Source: a bacterium UBP6_UBA1196
GTDB lineage: Bacteria; UBP6; UBA1177
Direction: 5' to 3'
Length of the DNA stretch: 40,733 nucleotides
Assembly: GCA_002310035.1 (NCBI GenBank)
Contig: DBYC01000002.1
Location: 1,195 to 41,927, forward strand
The notes under the pieces were generated by a model. It saw only the letters and a program-made list of their open reading frames with translations. It searched no databases and had not been told where the DNA came from. Below, piece after piece: positions 1 to 6,494 of the stretch. The position numbers and the translations under genes are program-made. Position 1 is the first letter of the stretch, and every line of letters starts with the position of its first letter.

Positions 1-1308
1 AACGGCTGGAATATGTTTGAGAATCATGTTTTTCAAATGGATTTTTTGAATGATGATTTTTCCAAATGTCCGGAAGAGCTGCAAAAGATCATCAACGATC
101 CGAAGAAAAGGGAAAAGCTAGTAATTTATATAAATCCGCCGTATGCGGAAGCACCTTCCAGAATTTTTGAAAAAGATGGAAAAATTGCAGTTGAACAATC
201 TGCAACAAATAAAAAATACGCTAATCTTTTGGGGCAAGGCAACAGAGAACTTTTTACTCAATTTTTTACACGAATTTATTTTGAAATCCCAGGGTGTGTT
301 CTCGCTGAATTTTCAAAATTAAAACACTTACAAGGTCAGCATTTTGTTGATTTCAGAAAGTTTTTCTTGGCCAAACTAGAAAAAATGTTTGTTGTTCCCG
401 CCAATACTTTTGATAATGTAAAGGGCAGTTTCCCAATAGGTTTTATAATTTGGGACACATCCAAAAAAGAAAAATTCACAACTATCTCGTCAGATGTTTT
501 TTCTAAAGAAGGAGAAAAAATCGGAAACAAAAATTTTTATTCTTACGACAATGCAGAATACATCAATGAATGGATAAAACCTGTTCGCGGCAAAAGAAGC
601 GATTTTATTTTAGGGAAATTTCCATTTATGGGGAACGATTTCCAGCAGCAAAGCATCATTCAAATAAATCATGAAAAAATGGTTTATAATAAAGCTGCTG
701 GACAGTTTTTGATAACACCTCAAAATCTGATTTGGGCATGTGTTTATTTTGCTGTGCGAAAAACAATTGTAGCTACCTGGTTAAACGATAGAGACCAATT
801 TTTTGCTCCGAATAAAGATTGGGAAAAAGACGAGGAATTTCAATCCAATTGCTTAATTTGGACATTGTTTAACAATAATATTCAATCGGAATATGGCGAA
901 AATCACTGGATTCCGTTTACGGAGCGCGAAGTCGGCTGCAAAAACGCGTTCAAATCAGATTTCATGCACCGCTTCATAAACGGCGAGGTCGAAATCAAAA
1001 CTGAGGCAACACTTTTTAATGCCGAAACCACAAAAAAATCGAAAAAGATGGTTTTTTCGCCCGCGGCGCAGGCAGTTTATGATGCCGGTTTAGAGCTGTG
1101 GCGATACTATCACGCACAGAAAAACGCGAATCCCGACGCTTCGTTTTACGACATCAGAAAATATTTTCAGGGTGAAACCAACGGCAGAATGAACGCAACT
1201 TCCGAAGATGAAAAATATACTGCGCTCATTCAGGATTTACGCGGAAAAATGAAAGTTCTCGCCGCCAAAATCGCCGTAAAAGTCTATGAATACGGGTTTT
1301 TGAAGTAA
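1..1308 (+). CDS. Adenine-N6 DNA methyltransferase, 3' part (5' end outside window)
   Basis: The reading frame is open from base 1, so the gene starts before the window; the first internal ATG is at 13, but the protein surely begins upstream. The visible part carries the NPPY catalytic motif (about residues 42-45 counted from that ATG, after a stretch ending VIYI), the signature of amino-methyltransferases acting on adenine N6. A QMDFLNDDF segment upstream of it fits the acidic motif before NPPY. The AdoMet-binding FxGxG motif should lie just outside the window. The remaining ~380 residues would be target-recognition and C-terminal helical regions. No nuclease motif is visible, so I cannot say whether it is a lone methylase or part of a type IIG/restriction system. 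Its last 66 bases are duplicated at 4242-4306. Confidence 0.8.
   Translation, partial: NGWNMFENHVFQMDFLNDDFSKCPEELQKIINDPKKREKLVIYINPPYAEAPSRIFEKDGKIAVEQSATNKKYANLLGQGNRELFTQFFTRIYFEIPGCVLAEFSKLKHLQGQHFVDFRKFFLAKLEKMFVVPANTFDNVKGSFPIGFIIWDTSKKEKFTTISSDVFSKEGEKIGNKNFYSYDNAEYINEWIKPVRGKRSDFILGKFPFMGNDFQQQSIIQINHEKMVYNKAAGQFLITPQNLIWACVYFAVRKTIVATWLNDRDQFFAPNKDWEKDEEFQSNCLIWTLFNNNIQSEYGENHWIPFTEREVGCKNAFKSDFMHRFINGEVEIKTEATLFNAETTKKSKKMVFSPAAQAVYDAGLELWRYYHAQKNANPDASFYDIRKYFQGETNGRMNATSEDEKYTALIQDLRGKMKVLAAKIAVKVYEYGFLK
1243..1308 (+). repeat. Direct repeat copy A: 3' end of the methyltransferase gene
   Basis: This 66-base segment encodes the last residues of the methyltransferase and its TAA stop. 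A second copy lies at 4242-4306 in the same orientation. By eye the copies differ at five positions plus one missing base, about 91% identity. Homology stops exactly at the stop codon on the 3' side. Confidence 0.85.
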
Positions 1309-1322
1309 GTTAATTATACCTA

Positions 1323-2012
1323 TTAAAACTCAAGTTTCGTCTGCGGATCGCGTTTTTTAGCTGTCCGTTTTGAAATTTCGGTCGGATAGAACCTGATTTT
1401 CACTTTTTCATATTCAACAGCATTTCTTAAATCGTCCGAAATGTTGCCGTAACAAAGAACTGTCTGCGGATGCAGAACATGCAGCATTTTCATAAAACCT
1501 TTTTTAAAACAATCTTTCGTTTCTTCATCGTCGCCGTAGCCGCCTTGTGCTCCTACAGCCACGACAGCGTTGGTCGAAATGCCGTCAAACGCGAACTCAT
1601 AGGTTCTTTCATCGCCCCAGCGGACATTCGGAATAACATTTATCCCGTTCCGCATCAGAAAATTTCCGACAGCTCTGCTTCTGAAAACCTGATGAATCTG
1701 TACTGCCAATGGAAAATCGCGGTAAACACTGCAATCAGGCAGAATAACGCTCTGATAGCGGCGGAAAATCTCAAGTTTTCTCGTTAATATTGCTTCGCTG
1801 TTGATTGCTGGAACAAATTTTTCATCAAATTCGTAGAAATGAACAGCTTTATTCTGCGTCTCGGTTTCTTTTCCGCATTTACTGAAGGGAACAAGAGCGT
1901 CCGGGATTCTGTAAGTTCCGTAAATTTCCGGAATTTGATATTTACCTACCAAATTCACGGCTTCCTTGAACTGCCATATTCCGAAAACATCTTTGACTGG
2001 TTTTTTAGCCAC
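1323..2012 (-). CDS. DUF4417 family protein
   Basis: A 229-residue soluble protein. The centre and C-terminal half match the DUF4417 pattern: a PDCSVYRDFPLA segment, then NGINVIPNVRWGDERTYEF, then an FDGIS segment followed by a Gly-rich strand and a conserved tail with LCYGN. The family is known from bacteria, archaea and phages and has no established biochemical function. The start is supported by a GGAGAAAA Shine-Dalgarno just before ATG. It is the last gene of a minus-strand operon, 17 bases after the putative immunity gene, and converges on the methyltransferase with a 14-base gap. Because DUF4417 genes are frequent in phages and mobile regions, its place here supports an accessory origin. 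A role in the toxin system is inference from position only. Confidence 0.85.
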   Translation of the reverse strand: MAKKPVKDVFGIWQFKEAVNLVGKYQIPEIYGTYRIPDALVPFSKCGKETETQNKAVHFYEFDEKFVPAINSEAILTRKLEIFRRYQSVILPDCSVYRDFPLAVQIHQVFRSRAVGNFLMRNGINVIPNVRWGDERTYEFAFDGISTNAVVAVGAQGGYGDDEETKDCFKKGFMKMLHVLHPQTVLCYGNISDDLRNAVEYEKVKIRFYPTEISKRTAKKRDPQTKLEF

Positions 2013-2029
2013 ATTTTTCTCCTTCCGAC

Positions 2030-2320
2030 CTATTCCCCAAAATCAATTTTGATACCGTCACACCAGACTTCAACAGGCATATTGTGGTAAGTAATCTCAA
2101 AAAGATCGCCTGTCTCAATGCTTTCAAAGATAACAGTCCAAAACTCTTCATATTCAGGATCGTCAAGTTCAAGACAGTTGTCGCTTTCAGCATTACTGAA
2201 ATATTTGCCTGATTTTATTTCGCCATCAGCAAAAACAAATTTGTAAGATGATTTTTTGTGATCTGTTATAAAACAGAAAAAATTGTAAAAACGTCCTTCT
2301 TCTTTTGGATTTAAAATCAT
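2030..2320 (-). CDS. Putative immunity protein for the adjacent toxin
   Basis: A 96-residue acidic protein with no signal peptide or membrane segment; I do not recognise a named family. Its ATG overlaps the TAA stop of the toxin gene by one base (TAATG), so translation is almost certainly coupled. Small acidic proteins encoded directly after a polymorphic-toxin domain are typically the cognate immunity factor, and this is the basis for the call. The predicted strands around YKFVFADG and the acidic LELDDPEYEEFW stretch would suit binding of a basic nuclease surface. The role is inference from gene order, not from recognised homology. Confidence 0.6.
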   Translation of the reverse strand: MILNPKEEGRFYNFFCFITDHKKSSYKFVFADGEIKSGKYFSNAESDNCLELDDPEYEEFWTVIFESIETGDLFEITYHNMPVEVWCDGIKIDFGE

Positions 2321-2748
2321 TAATATTCTCCTTCCGGATCTGCGGGAACAATATGAGAACCATTTTTCCCATGATGAATTATTCCCTTGGTTGTAGGATA
2401 TTCATTGCCATTTTTGTCTCGATAAATGCCAATAATTTCGCCAAAATCTACCCATTCTTTGTTGCTTGTCTTGGAATTGCCAACCACTCGGCCTTTACCG
2501 GAATATTCTGCCGCAAGCTGTTTTGCCTCTTCCATCGAAATAGTCAAAGTGCTTTTTCCGGGTTGATAGTTCGGATGTCCTTTCATGTGTTTTCCCTGCT
2601 TTCCTTCTTCCAAATCTGGCGGCCACTCATTTTTGTCGGAAAATTTGTTTTTTCCGTTTCCAGCATTCTGTCCATCCGTAATTTTTCCGTTTCTGTCGCC
2701 TGACGGCATACCGCCAGCTGAATCATGACCAGAAATTCCCTGACCCAT
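2320..2748 (-). CDS. Polymorphic toxin type 50 domain protein (predicted RNase), orphan C-terminal module
   Basis: A 142-residue protein. Residues 1-45 are a low-complexity Gly/Asn/Lys/Asp linker. From about residue 47 it matches polymorphic toxin type 50: EGKQGKHMKGHPNYQPGKS, then a VDFGEIIGIY strand, then PTTKGIIHHGKNGSHIVP with the conserved histidines near the C-terminus. The family is predicted to be an RNase toxin, normally the C-terminal tip of a much longer secreted protein. Here no delivery domain, signal peptide or RHS/filamentous region is present, and a TGA lies in frame six codons before the ATG, so it is a free-standing or displaced toxin module. The ATG is weakly served by GGAGAC upstream; a better Shine-Dalgarno precedes the overlapping 17-codon reading frame at 2723-2776. 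The immunity candidate follows with a one-base overlap. Confidence 0.8.
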   Translation of the reverse strand: MGQGISGHDSAGGMPSGDRNGKITDGQNAGNGKNKFSDKNEWPPDLEEGKQGKHMKGHPNYQPGKSTLTISMEEAKQLAAEYSGKGRVVGNSKTSNKEWVDFGEIIGIYRDKNGNEYPTTKGIIHHGKNGSHIVPADPEGEY

Positions 2749-2776
2749 TTCGCAGTCTCCATTTCAAAATTATCAT
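2723..2776 (-). CDS. Possible 17-codon leader peptide overlapping the toxin start
   Basis: ATG at 2776-2774 is preceded at 5 bases by GGAGG (2782-2786), the best Shine-Dalgarno in this operon. The frame (MIILKWRLRNGSGNFWS) ends with TGA at 2725-2723 and overlaps the first codons of the toxin in a different frame. It could couple or throttle toxin translation, or be the scar of a frameshifted upstream gene. No homology can be judged at this length. Confidence 0.35.
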   Translation of the reverse strand: MIILKWRLRNGSGNFWS

Positions 2777-2803
2777 AATTGCCTCCTCAGCAATTTTTTG
2801 TTG

Positions 2804-2865
2804 ACGGAGATGCCAAAACGGGTAAACTCAGTTTGCTTTTCTTGATACCGTCTTGGTATCTCCGT
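2804..2865. repeat. Long imperfect inverted repeat in toxin leader
   Basis: Arms 2804-2821 and 2848-2865 are 18 bases each and complementary with two mismatches, around a 26-base loop. A smaller perfect hairpin (GATACC 2844-2849 / GGTATC 2855-2860) uses part of the right arm, so two alternative folds are possible. It lies in the transcribed leader if the promoter at 2941-2969 is real. Confidence 0.7.
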
Positions 2866-2893
2866 TTGTTCCACAATCGGAACATTATTTCCA

Positions 2894-2928
2894 GCCCGTT
2901 GCTGATACCGCTAATATTAGCAATGGGC
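2894..2928. repeat. Second inverted repeat in toxin leader, with a perfect 12-bp palindrome
   Basis: Arms 2894-2903 (GCCCGTTGCT) and 2919-2928 (AGCAATGGGC) pair with one mismatch. A perfect palindrome GCTAATATTAGC occupies 2910-2921 and overlaps the right arm. A third small hairpin, TGTTCC/GGAACA, lies at 2867-2883 between the two larger ones. Confidence 0.65.
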
Positions 2929-2940
2929 ATTTTCATTATG

Positions 2941-2969
2941 TATCTACCACATGCTGGTTGTTATGTCAA
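2941..2969 (-). promoter_or_regulatory. Candidate sigma-70 promoter for the toxin operon
   Basis: Read on the minus strand, a perfect TTGACA (2964-2969) is followed after 17 bases by TAGATA (2941-2946), a weak -10. Transcription would produce a leader of about 160 nt containing the three hairpins before the toxin. The -35 overlaps the inverted repeat at 2961-2980. Confidence 0.4.
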
Positions 2970-2980
2970 TAAAAACATAA
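2961..2980. promoter_or_regulatory. Inverted repeat overlapping the toxin -35 (candidate operator)
   Basis: TTATGT (2961-2966) and ACATAA (2975-2980) form a perfect dyad with an 8-base spacer. The hexamer TGTTAT at 2959-2964 recurs at 3040-3045, just upstream of the divergent XRE promoter. This is a plausible binding site for the XRE protein encoded next door, but that is inference. Confidence 0.35.
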
Positions 2981-3051
2981 TCAAACAATAAAATATTTAT
3001 TTTTAAAGACATCATTGAGAAGATGTTAAAAATAATAGCTGTTATAAACAC

Positions 3052-3080
3052 TTGACAAGAATCGAATTGAGAATTATTGT
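3052..3080 (+). promoter_or_regulatory. Candidate sigma-70 promoter of the XRE-ImmA gene
   Basis: TTGACA at 3052-3057 is followed by TATTGT at 3075-3080 (17-base spacer) or TTATTG at 3074-3079 (16). Short dyads TGTTATAAACA (3040-3050) and CTTGACAAG (3051-3059) sit on and just upstream of the -35, as expected for autoregulation by an XRE repressor. Confidence 0.5.
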
Positions 3081-3117
3081 TCGCTGTTGTTTGGTTGTTT
3101 TTTTTGAAGGTGGGAGT

Positions 3118-4239
3118 ATGTTAAAAGAAAATTTAAGTGCAAACTTACGTCGTTTAATGAAGTTGAAAGGCCTCTCTATTCCGGAACTTGAAAAAGTGTC
3201 CAAAGTCAGCCGGGCTACGATTTCCAATATTTTAAATTTAAAAACTGATCCGTCTTTATCAACTATTGAAAAACTATCTAAGGGTTTAAATATCGATGAA
3301 GGCAAACTTTTTGAGGCAAATCCGTGTCTGAAATCACTCCGATACAGAACAAACAAAAATATGTCCGCCAGGGAAAAGGCCGCAAAAGAGACTTTGCTTT
3401 TTACTGTTTCGGAAAAATTGCTTTTATACAGGCAGCTTGAAAAATTTTCTCCTTTGAATGTCACAGATTTTTCCGATTTTCCTTCTTCCCCGGTGGAAGC
3501 TGCTCATAAGTTGCGGGAAATACTGAATATTTCACAGAATGTCCCTATAACTAATTTCTGCGGCCAACTGACCTCGCTTGGAATCAAGCAGTTTTATTTT
3601 AATTTCGGAATCAGCAAGACATTCGGACTTTCTGTAAATAAGGATGACGGCGGTCCTGCGGTTTTTGTAAACACAGGAACAGCAAATGTTGAACGTTGGA
3701 TATTTACACTGATTCATGAATTGGGTCATATAATTTTACATCCGGATTCATACAACGGAGAAATAAAGGAGGAAGACTCTAAATCGCAGGAAGAAGACGA
3801 TGCCAATACCTTTGCTGCAGAATTTCTTTTGCCAATAAATGTTGTCCGTGAAAAAGTAATGAAAACAACTGAATTTTCTTTCATCAATAAAATTTTGGAA
3901 ATAAAGCGTGAGTTTTCAGTCAGCTACGAACTTGCACTCCGTCAATACTGCAATGCATATTCCAGAAATTACACGGAAATCCTTCAAAAATTCAGAATCA
4001 TATACAAAAACTGGAAAAAACATGATTTTAAAGATCATTACGAACCTGAAGCTCTGCCCAAGGAACTGTTTCACTTTGAAGATACAAATTTCAGAAACTG
4101 CGTTTTTCAGGCGTTGAGCATGAAAGAAATTGATTTTCATGCAGCAGCCGGAATGCTGGAAACAAGTGAAAAAGAACTTGAGGAATCTTTTAACGAATTT
4201 CAAAATGGAAAACAGTCAGCGGAAGATTTTCCATTTTGA
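3118..4239 (+). CDS. XRE-family HTH regulator fused to ImmA/IrrE metallopeptidase
   Basis: A 373-residue protein. Residues ~5-62 are an XRE helix-turn-helix (recognition segment around SRATISNILN), followed by a linker and, from ~130, an M78 ImmA/IrrE peptidase with the zinc motif HELGH at 200-204 and the downstream ligand segment EDDANTFAAEFLLP (~226-239). ImmA/IrrE proteases cleave or inactivate XRE repressors and are common in mobile elements and toxin-antitoxin-like loci. Here sensor, repressor and protease are one chain. I chose the ATG at 3118 because GAAGGTGGGAG lies just upstream; an earlier in-frame ATG at 3052 would fall in the -35 hexamer. It is divergent from the toxin operon, suggesting it controls it. 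The gene ends two bases before repeat copy B. Confidence 0.85.
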   Translation: MLKENLSANLRRLMKLKGLSIPELEKVSKVSRATISNILNLKTDPSLSTIEKLSKGLNIDEGKLFEANPCLKSLRYRTNKNMSAREKAAKETLLFTVSEKLLLYRQLEKFSPLNVTDFSDFPSSPVEAAHKLREILNISQNVPITNFCGQLTSLGIKQFYFNFGISKTFGLSVNKDDGGPAVFVNTGTANVERWIFTLIHELGHIILHPDSYNGEIKEEDSKSQEEDDANTFAAEFLLPINVVREKVMKTTEFSFINKILEIKREFSVSYELALRQYCNAYSRNYTEILQKFRIIYKNWKKHDFKDHYEPEALPKELFHFEDTNFRNCVFQALSMKEIDFHAAAGMLETSEKELEESFNEFQNGKQSAEDFPF

Positions 4240-4241
4240 GT

Positions 4242-4306
4242 GGAAAAATGAAGGTTCCCGCGCCAAAATCTCCGTAAAAGTCTATGAATACGAGTTTTTG
4301 AAATAA
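4242..4306 (+). repeat. Direct repeat copy B: detached, frameshifted tail of the methyltransferase gene
   Basis: This 65-base segment repeats 1243-1308, including the stop codon position. One missing base within the GTTCCCGCGCC segment shifts the frame, so it cannot encode the same peptide, and it is not attached to any gene body. It lies immediately after the XRE-ImmA stop codon. Together the two copies bracket the toxin/XRE module. Confidence 0.85.
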
Positions 4307-4332
4307 TTGCCGGCAAAAGCCCGTCGCCATTC

Positions 4333-4354
4333 TGGAGAGGGGTTTGGGGTGAGG
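4333..4354 (-). repeat. C-rich CCTCACCCC...CCCCTCTCC-type intergenic motif
   Basis: On the minus strand this reads CCTCACCCCAAACCCCTCTC plus two more bases, directly after the dnaB stop codon. The same kind of motif (CCCTCACCCCTAACCCCTCTCC-like) recurs between genes of many unrelated bacteria and looks like a dispersed repeat. Only one copy is present in this window, so its status as a genome repeat here is unproven. Confidence 0.4.
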
Positions 4355-4359
4355 TCAGC

Positions 4360-5760
4360 CTATTGTTCGTAGCTGTCTGAAACGGGGTCGAGCGGAGTGA
4401 ATTTCATATACTGCGGAGTAAAGCGGAGTTTGACCGTTCCGGTCGGGCCGTGACGGTTTTTCTGGACGAAAATTTCGGCTTCGTTGTTTTTCTCCTCGTC
4501 GTTTTTTCTGTACATGTCCTCGCGGTGGATGAACATTACCATATCGGCATCCTGCTCTATCGAACCTGAGTCCTTGAGGTCGCTCAGCATCGGTTTGTTG
4601 CCGCTGATCTCGGCTTTTCCGCCGCGGCGTTCCTCGATTTTTCGGTTGAGCTGCGCCATTGCGACTATCGGAATGCCCAGATCTTTCGCCAGTTTTTTGA
4701 TGTTTTTCGAGTTGTACTCGACCTGGCGTACTTTATCTTCCTTGAAGAGATTGCAGTCCATGAGCTGAAGATAGTCGATGAAAATGCAGTCGAGCTTGTT
4801 GGGAGTCTGCCTTAAAAGATTCGGGGTCTTGCGAAGTTCCATATCTTTTTTCTTTGCTTTCGAGCGGAGCTCGGAAATGGTGATGGATGGAGTTTCGTCA
4901 ATAAAAATCGAAAGATCCTTTATTCTTCCCATTCCGTCCCAGAGCCGGTTTATCTCTTCCGGGTCAAGTTTTGCGTTGAGAATGTTCTGGGAACTTACGC
5001 TGCATTCGATGCTGAGAAGCCTGTTCGTGATCTGGTCGACCGACATTTCCAATGAGAAAAAAAGAACATTCAGGTTGTTTTTCGCCATTGCAAGCAGAAT
5101 ATTCAGGGCGAAACCTGTTTTTCCCATGCCTGGTCTTCCGGCCAGAACGATCATGTCCGCCGGCTTGAAACCGCTGCACAGGCTGTCAAGACGCGGATAA
5201 CCCGATGAGATCCCCTGGATCGTCGAACCGTTTTTCTGCCTTTCGCGTATTTTCTGGATCTGTTCCATGATCAGATCCCTGATGCATCTGACGCTTGTCG
5301 TCTGTTTGCGGTTGTTGAGCGCGATAAGCGAACTTGTCGCCTTGTCGGTGAGCTCGTCAAACTTTGTGTTTTGGGCAAAAGCAGAGTCTATGGTTTCTTC
5401 GCAGACCGATATCGCCTCACGGTAAAGTGATTTTTCCAGGATGATAGTGCAGTATTCCTGCAAAGTGTTTTCATAGATTATCGGCGCGTTGTTTGCCAGA
5501 TCGTAGACGAAAGCCGGCTCGACAGGATTCTTCATCTTCGAAATTTCATCGTTGACTGTCAGGACATCCGGTGTCATCTGCGCCTCAAAGATCGCCTTTA
5601 TCGCACGGAAAACCACCGCATGGCGTTCGGACGAGAAATCTTCGGGAAGAAGTCCCGAATCTTCTACTTCGGAAAAAAGTCTTCCGTCATTGAGGAGGCA
5701 GCCCAGAAGAGCCGCCTCGACATCTGTATTTGACGGTAAAATTCTGACTGAATCGGACAT
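4360..5760 (-). CDS. dnaB: Replicative DNA helicase DnaB
   Basis: A 466-residue protein of normal length for DnaB. The N-terminal helical domain (~10-110, starting with NTDVEAALLGCLL) binds primase, followed by a linker and the RecA-like ATPase domain with Walker A GRPGMGKTG at 208-216, FFSLEMS, the Walker B region FIDYLQLM and the C-terminal arginine/DNA-binding segment around QKNRHGPTG. It unwinds DNA 5' to 3' at the replication fork as a hexamer. It is the last gene of the rpsF-rpsR-rplI-dnaB operon, 9 bases after rplI; this order is conserved across many bacteria. No intein or insertion is seen. Confidence 0.97.
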   Translation of the reverse strand: MSDSVRILPSNTDVEAALLGCLLNDGRLFSEVEDSGLLPEDFSSERHAVVFRAIKAIFEAQMTPDVLTVNDEISKMKNPVEPAFVYDLANNAPIIYENTLQEYCTIILEKSLYREAISVCEETIDSAFAQNTKFDELTDKATSSLIALNNRKQTTSVRCIRDLIMEQIQKIRERQKNGSTIQGISSGYPRLDSLCSGFKPADMIVLAGRPGMGKTGFALNILLAMAKNNLNVLFFSLEMSVDQITNRLLSIECSVSSQNILNAKLDPEEINRLWDGMGRIKDLSIFIDETPSITISELRSKAKKKDMELRKTPNLLRQTPNKLDCIFIDYLQLMDCNLFKEDKVRQVEYNSKNIKKLAKDLGIPIVAMAQLNRKIEERRGGKAEISGNKPMLSDLKDSGSIEQDADMVMFIHREDMYRKNDEEKNNEAEIFVQKNRHGPTGTVKLRFTPQYMKFTPLDPVSDSYEQ

Positions 5761-5769
5761 GATTCACTA

Positions 5770-6246
5770 TTATTCAGCGGGGGTTTCTGCAACCTCTCCG
5801 CTTTCTTCTGAAACTACGAAAAGTTTGAAAACGCCGCGGACTTCCCTGAAAAGTTTGACTTCGACTTCGTAAACGCCGCTTTTCTTGATGTTGGTGTCAA
5901 GAATAAGGTCTTTGTGGTCGATATCGAAACCTTTTTCTTTGAGCGCGTCGCCGATCTCTCTGCTTGTAACGCTGCCGAAAAGTTTGCCTTCGTCGCCGAC
6001 TTTCTTGCTGATCTTGATCTCGCATGCAGCAAGTTTCGAAGCGAGGTCGTTAGCTTTCGCAAGTTCGACATTGATCTTCTTTTCGATCATTCTTTTGTTG
6101 AACTCAAGCTGTTTTACGCTTTTTTCGTTTGCGACAAGTGCAAATCCCTGCGGAATGAGATAGTTGCGTGCATAGCCGTCTTTTACTTTTACGACTTCGC
6201 CCGCTTTGCCGAGTTTTTCAACGTCTTTAGCAAGTATAACGTTCAT
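5770..6246 (-). CDS. rplI: 50S ribosomal protein L9
   Basis: A 158-residue protein with the L9 N-terminal signature MNVILAKDVEKLGKAGEVV followed by the DGYARNYLIP motif, then the long connecting helix and a C-terminal globular domain ending in an acidic tail. L9 binds 23S rRNA near the L1 stalk and supports reading-frame fidelity. It sits between rpsR and dnaB, 9 bases after rpsR, in the standard order. Start is fixed by a GAGGGTAAA site before the ATG and by family length. Confidence 0.97.
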   Translation of the reverse strand: MNVILAKDVEKLGKAGEVVKVKDGYARNYLIPQGFALVANEKSVKQLEFNKRMIEKKINVELAKANDLASKLAACEIKISKKVGDEGKLFGSVTSREIGDALKEKGFDIDHKDLILDTNIKKSGVYEVEVKLFREVRGVFKLFVVSEESGEVAETPAE

Positions 6247-6255
6247 TTTACCCTC

Positions 6256-6480
6256 CTATCTTCCGGTTACAGTGTAGGGAAGAAGCGCGATCGATCTTGC
6301 TCTTTTGATCTCTCTCGAAAGCTCTCTCTGGTGTTTTGCGCATACGCCGCTGATTCTTCTCGGGATGATTTTACCTCTTTCGGTGATGTAGTTGAGAAGA
6401 AGATCTACATTTTTATAATCCGGTTCCACTTCGGTGTGAAGGCAGAAACGGCAGACTTTTCTTTTTTTGTATGAAGCCAT
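6256..6480 (-). CDS. rpsR: 30S ribosomal protein S18 (zinc-ribbon type)
   Basis: A 74-residue protein, the usual S18 length. The N-terminal CRFC pair and the later GVCAKHQR segment give three cysteines and a histidine, the zinc-binding (C+) form of S18. The core NVDLLLNYITERGKIIPRR and the C-terminal ARSIALLPYT are typical. It forms the platform heterodimer with S6 and binds 16S rRNA. It lies 14 bases after rpsF with a GGGAGAG-type Shine-Dalgarno, and ssb, which often separates rpsF and rpsR, is absent here. Confidence 0.97.
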   Translation of the reverse strand: MASYKKRKVCRFCLHTEVEPDYKNVDLLLNYITERGKIIPRRISGVCAKHQRELSREIKRARSIALLPYTVTGR

Positions 6481-6494
6481 ATCACTCTCCCTTT

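Larger units (their letters stand above)
2777..3117. other. Intergenic/regulatory region between toxin operon and XRE-ImmA gene
   Basis: This 341-base stretch has no convincing gene. It holds, from left to right, the Shine-Dalgarno of the leader peptide, three hairpins (2804-2865, 2867-2883, 2894-2928), a minus-strand promoter (2941-2969), an inverted repeat (2961-2980) and a plus-strand promoter (3052-3080). A 70-codon plus-strand frame at 2779-2991 overlaps the hairpins, lacks a ribosome binding site and is not called. Confidence 0.7.

Noticed and set aside
2804..2928. Hairpin block read as a transposon end or MITE
   Set aside because: No target-site duplication or paired terminal inverted repeats could be identified, so it is reported only as structured leader.
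2779..2991. 70-codon plus-strand frame in the toxin leader region
   Set aside because: Overlaps inverted repeats and the divergent promoter, has no Shine-Dalgarno, and its hydrophobic content follows from AT-rich sequence.
3042..3464. 140-codon minus-strand frame opposite the start of the XRE-ImmA gene
   Set aside because: The opposite strand has a clear XRE domain and Shine-Dalgarno; this frame crosses the promoter region and has no features.
4307..4359. Small RNA or terminator between repeat copy B and dnaB
   Set aside because: Only a 3-bp GGC/GCC hairpin is visible, with no U-run; nothing beyond the C-rich motif can be supported.
4360..5760. Replication origin near dnaB
   Set aside because: No DnaA-box cluster or AT-rich unwinding element was seen; dnaB in the rpsF operon does not mark an origin.
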